Source of the DNA: Brachyhypopomus gauderio
Taxonomy: Eukaryota > Chordata > Actinopteri > Gymnotiformes > Hypopomidae
Reading direction: 5' to 3'
DNA: 64,000 nucleotides
Assembly (NCBI RefSeq): GCF_052324685.1
Contig: NC_135228.1
Span: forward strand, 14,938,420-15,002,419
Shown: in pieces, positions 59,150 to 64,000 of the stretch
Position numbering within the stretch: position 1 is the first letter of the stretch
Layout: each line of letters starts with the position of its first letter
The notes under the pieces: generated by a model
Seen by the model: only the letters and a program-made list of their open reading frames with translations
Database searches by the model: none
What the model was told of the DNA's origin: nothing
Position numbers and translations under genes: made by a program

Positions 59150-61642
59150 TCACAACGTTTGTAGTCTGCTATGCTGAGAGGAGTTGAACAGTCTAATGGC
59201 CTGGGGGACAAAAGACTTCCTGAGTCTTTCGGTGGAGCAGGACTGGGACAGCAGTCTGCCACTGAATGAGCTCCTCTGCCGTGTGATTGTGCTGTGCAGA
59301 GGGTGGTGAACATTGTCCATGATGTTTAGCAGTTTGTTGAGGGCTCTCCTCTCTGCCAGTGGTGTTAGGGGCTCCAGCTCTAAACCCAGCACAGAACCAG
59401 CTTTCCTCACCAGCTTGTCGAGTCGTCCAGCGTCCCTCTTGCTGATGCTGCCTCCCCAACATACTACAGCATAGAAGAGGACGCTGGCTACCACAGACTG
59501 GTAGAACATCAGCAGGAGCTTCTGGCAGATCCTGAAGGACGCAAGCCTCCTAAGAAAGTAAAGTCTGCTCTGGGCTTTCTTGTAGAGGTGGTCGGTGTTC
59601 ACTGACCAGTCCAGCCTTTCATCCAGGTGCACACCAAGGAACTTGTAAGACTTAACTCTCTCCACATCGACCCCATCGATGGAGACTGGCTGCTGGGATG
59701 GCCTGGACCTTCTAAAGTCCATGCACATCTCCTTGGTTTTGGTGATGTTCAGCTGCAGATGGTTTGCTTTGCACCAAACCACGAAGTCCTCAATCAGGCT
59801 CCTGTACTCCATCTCCTGTCCATTACTTACACACCCCACAATTGCAGTGTCATCAGAGAACTTCTGCATGTGGCACGACTCCGAGTCGTATTTGAAGTCT
59901 GATGTGTACAGGGTGAACAGGACTGGAGAGAGGACGGTCCCCTGTGGTGCTCCTGTGTTGCTGATCACTGAGTCAGAGGAGCAGTCCCTGATCCTGACAT
60001 GTTGTGGTCTCCCAGTCAGGTAGTCAGTGATCCAGGTGACCAGGTGCATGTCCACCTCCATCTTCACCAGCTTGTCTCTCAGCAGTAGGGGCTGGATGGT
60101 GTTAAAGGCACTGGAGAAGTCGAAGAACATGACCCTCACAGCACCGCTCCCCTTGTCCAGGTGAGAGTGAACTCTGTGCAGGAGATGGAGAATGGCGTCT
60201 TCCACCCCCACCTTCTCCCTGTAAGCAAACTGCAGTGGGTCCTCAGCATGGTGGACCTGAGGTCTGAGGTGACTCAGCAGCAGTCGCTCCATGGTCTTCA
60301 TCACGTGGGATGTCAGAGCAATTGGCCTGTAGTCATTCAGCTCCTTCGGATGTGGCTTCTTGGGAACTGGAATGAGGCATGTTGTCTTCCACATGACAGG
60401 AACCTTCCCTAGGCGTAAACTAAGGTTGAAGACATGCTGAAGCGGCTCCCCCAGTTGGACAGCGCATGCTTTGAGCATTCTGGGGCACACTCTGTCCGGG
60501 CCAGTTGCCTTTCTGGGGTGAAGTCTCCTCAGCTGTCTCCTGACTTGGTCCACAGTGAAGGTGGGGGGACTGCAAGAGCTGTTTAGTCTACTCACTGATG
60601 GTGGTGCTGATGTTGGCGGAGATGGTGGAGGTGAGGGTGGTGATGGTGACGGGGATTGTAGAGGTGAGGGTGAGGGCCGGTTCGCTGGCCATGGTGACAG
60701 TGTGGTAATTGCTGCAGGAGGGGGGGAGGTGCAGGAGTAGGGGGCTGCCGGGGGGGCTAGTGGGGGTGACTGGGTGGTGAGTGCTGCAGGAGGGGAGGGG
60801 GAGGAGGCAGCAGGAGCAGGACAGTCAAACCTGTTGTAGAAGTAGTTGAACTGGTTTGCTCTGTCCACACCTCCATCCACTGAGTTGCTCCTCTTGTTTT
60901 TGCACCCTGTGATAGCTCTCATCGCACCCCAGACCTCCCTCATGTTATTGTCCTGCAGCCTTCTCTCCACTTTACTCCTATAGGACTCTTTGGCCTCTTT
61001 CAGACGTCCCTTGAGATCCCTCTGTACGTGCTTCAGCTCCACCGAGTTTCCATCTTTGAACGCCCTCTTCTTCTGATTGAGGAGGTCCTTGACGTCACTG
61101 GTGATACAGGGTTTATTATTTGGGAAGCAGCGTACAGTCCTTGTGGGAACAGCTACGTCCATACAGAAGTTCACGTAGTCCGTAACGCAGTGTGTCACTC
61201 CCTCAATGTCCTCACCGTGTGGATGCAGCAGCACACTCCAATCAGTGGTCTCGAAGCAGTCCATTAGGGCTTCTTCTGCTTCAGGAGACCAAACTCTGAA
61301 TGAGCGAGAGGTAGAAGGCTGCCTCAGTACCAGTGGTTTGTACTGAGGCTGTAGGAAAACCAGATTGTGATCTGATTTTCCCAGTGGTGGTAGTGGGGTG
61401 GCCCTGTATGCATCCCTCATATTAGCATACAGCAGATCGATAGTCCTGTTTTTCCTGGTGGGACAGTCCACAAACTGGAAAAAGGCAGGCAGGGTAGAGT
61501 CCAGTGTGACATGGTTAAAGTCGCCAGAGATCAGACAGAAGGTGTCAGGGTGCTGTGTCTGTAGCGCTGCCACAGACGGTGGAGTGGATGACATCACACG
61601 CTGCCTGCGCGTCCGCCCGGGGTGGAATGTAAACACACACAA
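59150..61642 (-). CDS. LINE endonuclease C-part and reverse transcriptase (about 830 codons)
   Basis: The frame opens inside the endonuclease (DTFCLISGDFNHV, PTRKNRTIDLLYAN, GKSDHNLV), passes a linker and a Pro/Ser-rich segment (about residues 275-355), then the reverse transcriptase. Motifs in order: RRLHPRKATGPDRVCPRML, NDYRPIALTSHVMKTMERLL, DFSSAFNTI, GAPQGTVLSPVLFTLYTSDF and the catalytic FSDDTAIVG. The C-terminal region is SYKFLGVHLDERLDWSVNT to IRLFNSSQHS. No internal stop occurs over 830 codons, so the polymerase half is intact. The frame shift from the upstream frame lies in the overlap 61545-61642. It belongs to the mobile element. Confidence 0.92.
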   Translation of the reverse strand: MCVFTFHPGRTRRQRVMSSTPPSVAALQTQHPDTFCLISGDFNHVTLDSTLPAFFQFVDCPTRKNRTIDLLYANMRDAYRATPLPPLGKSDHNLVFLQPQYKPLVLRQPSTSRSFRVWSPEAEEALMDCFETTDWSVLLHPHGEDIEGVTHCVTDYVNFCMDVAVPTRTVRCFPNNKPCITSDVKDLLNQKKRAFKDGNSVELKHVQRDLKGRLKEAKESYRSKVERRLQDNNMREVWGAMRAITGCKNKRSNSVDGGVDRANQFNYFYNRFDCPAPAASSPSPPAALTTQSPPLAPPAAPYSCTSPPPAAITTLSPWPANRPSPSPLQSPSPSPPSPPPSPPTSAPPSVSRLNSSCSPPTFTVDQVRRQLRRLHPRKATGPDRVCPRMLKACAVQLGEPLQHVFNLSLRLGKVPVMWKTTCLIPVPKKPHPKELNDYRPIALTSHVMKTMERLLLSHLRPQVHHAEDPLQFAYREKVGVEDAILHLLHRVHSHLDKGSGAVRVMFFDFSSAFNTIQPLLLRDKLVKMEVDMHLVTWITDYLTGRPQHVRIRDCSSDSVISNTGAPQGTVLSPVLFTLYTSDFKYDSESCHMQKFSDDTAIVGCVSNGQEMEYRSLIEDFVVWCKANHLQLNITKTKEMCMDFRRSRPSQQPVSIDGVDVERVKSYKFLGVHLDERLDWSVNTDHLYKKAQSRLYFLRRLASFRICQKLLLMFYQSVVASVLFYAVVCWGGSISKRDAGRLDKLVRKAGSVLGLELEPLTPLAERRALNKLLNIMDNVHHPLHSTITRQRSSFSGRLLSQSCSTERLRKSFVPQAIRLFNSSQHSRLQTL

Positions 61643-61997
61643 AGATGGCGTGTGAGAGCTCCCGCGGCATGTAATATGGTCTAAGGCTCACCGCTAACAG
61701 TTCTATGTCCCGACAGCAGATAACCTCCTTCACGTTTACATGACCGGGGTTGCACCACCTGGTGTTGATAAAAAGCACAAGCCCCCCACCTTTGCGTTTC
61801 CCGCTGAGTTTCGGGTCCCTGTCCGCTCGCACCGTAGAGAATCCAGGTAGCTCCACGTTAGCGTCCGGGGTGTCGGGGGTGAGCCAGGTCTCGGTGAAAC
61901 ACAGCACACTGCACTCCCTGTAGAGCTTCTGGGTTTTCACCAGACTAGCCAGCTCATCGGTTTTGTTGGTCAGCGAGTTGACATTCCCCATAACCAC
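61545..61997 (-). pseudogene. LINE endonuclease N-part, frame-shifted from the rest
   Basis: It begins MGNVNSLTNKTDELASLV and contains CFTETWLTP and the KGGGLVLFIN motif, the standard start of an apurinic-type endonuclease in CR1/L2-like LINEs. The frame runs past the conserved YIPP into unrelated residues, while the downstream frame picks up the homology. A single indel around 61560-61600 explains this. Confidence 0.85.
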
Positions 61998-62379
61998 CGA
62001 CGGGACCGAGGGTTTGAATCTCTACCGCTTCTCCGTCTTCTTAGCCTTTAGCTTAGCCTTTAGCTTAGCACCGGCTCTGCAGCCCCGATACTTCCGCCTC
62101 AGCTCCCCCGGGATTGTTAGGACAATGCCCCCGCGTCCCATGGGACAGAGGCTCAGCAGTTGTTCCCGGGAATAGAATCGAAACTCTACGCTGCACTCCA
62201 TACCACTCTGAAAATATATTATAATATCCTTGGGATATAAATAAGATGCACTATGTTCATGCGTAAAAGCCTAAGTCAATAAATAAAGTTTAAAGAAAAA
62301 CTCAAGAAAAAACAAAGCACACAAAGACGGAGCTACTGGAAAAGGCAGCCACTGGCGGCGGCGCCGGAAGCACAGCTCC

Positions 62380-63244
62380 AATATTCTCCTGTAGTCATCC
62401 ACTAAGGAAACTAGAGCAAAAAAATAAAGAACCCTTAGTGCTTTCTTATAGTATTATAAACTTAAACCACACTTAGTAAAACTATATTTTAAAAATCTTA
62501 GTGACACCTTGTCTCAATAAAGTCAATCAAATAGAAATAACGTTTCCAGGGCTTTTAAAAAGAAATAAATTCACCCACGATTTAGCGCGCGCACAATGCT
62601 AATCTTAACATGACGCTAGCATGCTTTTTTAAGCAAGCACATGGCCTTAACTCAAATGAGGTATCAATATGGTCACGGCAAAAGACAGCCAGACTGTCTC
62701 TCTAGCTCGTGCTCCATCAACATAACATATATTACTAATTAACTTCTGGAAGTATATTTACATGGTGCACTAATGCAGTTTTCTGCATTAAAACTCATCC
62801 AGATGATCAATATGGATCAGCGCAGCACCTCTACCGCCTGATTCTAATTAGCAATCCAGGTAAAATTAGTGGAATCAACACAATCCAGGAAGCCTGAGCA
62901 AAATCCTGGTGAGGACTTTTAATCGGAATTTAAGCTGGAATTGACAGCACTTATATAGTGTATGTATATTGATATAAGAAAACAAAATACCATTTTGTTT
63001 ACTGGGTTACATTTGTATTTGTTAACGTAATACAAGAGAACTGTTCAATCAGACGGATATTTGTTGTGAAACGAACAAATTCCAGCACTTTTCAAACCTG
63101 AAACACAAAAGCAACATTAAAGTTCGTCAGGTAAATGTTCATTCCCCTGTTTTTGAGGGATGTTTCTACCACATCTTAGCATCGAATACGTTCGCGAACA
63201 CATCTCCACGTGTGTGTGTGTGGACGCACTGTTATTGACGCATG
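62380..63244. other. Intergenic DNA
   Basis: AT-rich sequence with no coding frame, repeat or RNA gene that I can support. Confidence 0.45.
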
Positions 63245-63546
63245 CAGTGTTGCGAGGTCCTACAAAAATATCCTGCCCAAAGTCAGTGTAAAATCCACCT
63301 GAGCGGGGGGTGGGTGAGTGTAAATTGTCGGCGAGTGTAAATTGTTGACCGGGGAAGCAGTGTTAAAATTGAGACAAATTGAGTATTATATTGCCATCGA
63401 TTCTTAGTGTTGACTTGTAACTCCCGCGGTGGCCCAACTCAAAAGTAGCCCAAAAAACCGCAACCCGCGACCCCAGAATTTTTACCCGCGGAAGGAGTTT
63501 CGAACAAGCCCAATTTGGCGTGAAAACTGCGTACCTGGCAACACTG
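63245..63546. mobile_element. MITE-like element with inverted ends, TSD not preserved
   Basis: Left end CAGTGTTGCGAGGT; right end, read inward, CAGTGTTGCCAGGT, matching at 13 of 14 positions. The interior has phrases I know from fish repeats (ACCGCAACCCGCGACC, AATTTGGCGTGAAAACTGCG). The 8-bp flanks (GACGCATG and GACAGCTC) agree at only four positions, so the duplication is lost or the boundary is off. Confidence 0.6.
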
Positions 63547-64000
63547 GACAGCTCTCCGTGTACTGCACTCATTTCCTAACCTGTAGATGTCGCTCTTTGA
63601 TCACAGATTCGTCTTCCCTTAAGGGGGGAGGAGGTGCGAGAGAGCAGCACTGGGTGCCTTTCTGAAATCTAACGTAGTTGCGGTTTGTTCTCATATAAAC
63701 AAATGTGCGCGGAAACCCAATGGCCAATTATCGACATCAGCAAAAATGATCGCGGTAAAAAAAATTATCGTACTGTAATTATCGCGACAGGCCTAGGTGT
63801 CACAGCAGGGAGAAGATGGGTAGAAACACTTGAATGAAAGCGAGAAGATCCCTGCCCTGCCTGCACACACGCAGGCCCCCACAAGCCCTCCACATTAACC
63901 TTTAACAAATGACGAGTAGAAGCGATTCTTCATTCTCAGGGGCAGACGTGCTGTCAGGAGCAAAAATCACTTTCGGACTTGAGCTCAAGACGTAGGCACA
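63547..64000. other. Window end, no gene seen
   Basis: Contains a stretch around 63740-63795 (AATTATCG... and ATCGCGACAGGCCTA) that resembles another common fish dispersed repeat. Nothing else is recognisable. Confidence 0.35.

Larger units (their letters stand above)
58741..62379 (-). mobile_element. CR1/L2/Rex1-like LINE, nearly full-length
   Basis: About 3.6 kb on the minus strand. The 5' region (about 62000-62379) is GC-rich with a repeated TTTAGCTTAGCC-type motif. Next come an endonuclease start (61997) and one long frame with the rest of the endonuclease and the reverse transcriptase (61642-59150). A 3' UTR ends TTTATTGATCC (complement) and runs into (GATA)n. The 5' limit is estimated from loss of the GC-rich leader; no TSD could be fixed because of the tail. 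The clade assignment is from general resemblance. Confidence 0.87.

Noticed and set aside
1..64000. tRNA, rRNA or other RNA genes
   Set aside because: I looked for tRNA B-box and cloverleaf signals by eye and found none convincing; a covariance-model scan would be decisive.

Overview
The window is vertebrate nuclear DNA, almost certainly from a teleost fish. The evidence is spliced genes with canonical GT-AG introns (many under 150 nt), vertebrate orthologues throughout, long (GT)n, (AT)n and (GATA)n microsatellites, and fish-type mobile elements (hAT, Tc1, RTE and CR1/L2/Rex1-like LINEs). The species cannot be named from sequence alone. All exon coordinates were built by hand from splice signals, reading phase and recalled family sequences; no alignment program was run.

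Layout. 1-3312: upstream DNA of a dual-specificity phosphatase gene. 3313-7510 (+): dusp10-like MAP-kinase phosphatase, three coding exons, with an unusually long N-terminus. 7.5-20.7 kb: gene-poor, holding a 26-bp minisatellite, a dead RTE LINE with a target-site duplication (TSD), a 1.28-kb hAT element and a 198-bp hAT-type MITE. 20740-22071 (+): single-coding-exon beta-1,3-N-acetylglucosaminyltransferase of the B3GNT2 type. 23729-28776 (+): sart1, 20 coding exons. 29619-34280 (-): a HIF-alpha gene (probably hif1al/HIF-4alpha), 13 coding exons. 36772-42765 (+): dpp3, 17 coding exons. 44968-49142 (-): rin1, 10 coding exons. 50159-54467: a Tc1 element invaded by a hAT element that was itself invaded by a short LTR retroelement. 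54.5-64 kb: no host gene recognised; it holds old repeats and a nearly intact CR1/L2/Rex1-like LINE (58741 to about 62379, minus strand).

The genes do not form a pathway or operon. sart1 serves the spliceosome, dpp3 is a cytosolic zinc peptidase, rin1 is a Ras effector and Rab5 exchange factor, the HIF gene is an oxygen-regulated transcription factor, dusp10 dephosphorylates stress MAP kinases, and the B3GNT extends Golgi glycans. SART1, DPP3 and RIN1 also lie near one another on human 11q13, so this block is conserved vertebrate synteny with a HIF-alpha gene inside it.

I found no new defence or biosynthetic system. The points most worth a second look are the three-level nested insertion with every TSD readable and an empty site 33 kb away; the LTR element coding for an unfamiliar protein with a duplicated module and acidic Tyr-Pro-Pro-Ser repeats instead of pol; UG-repeat microsatellites lying directly on splice sites of dpp3 and rin1; and the extended, rhodanese-eroded DUSP10 paralogue.
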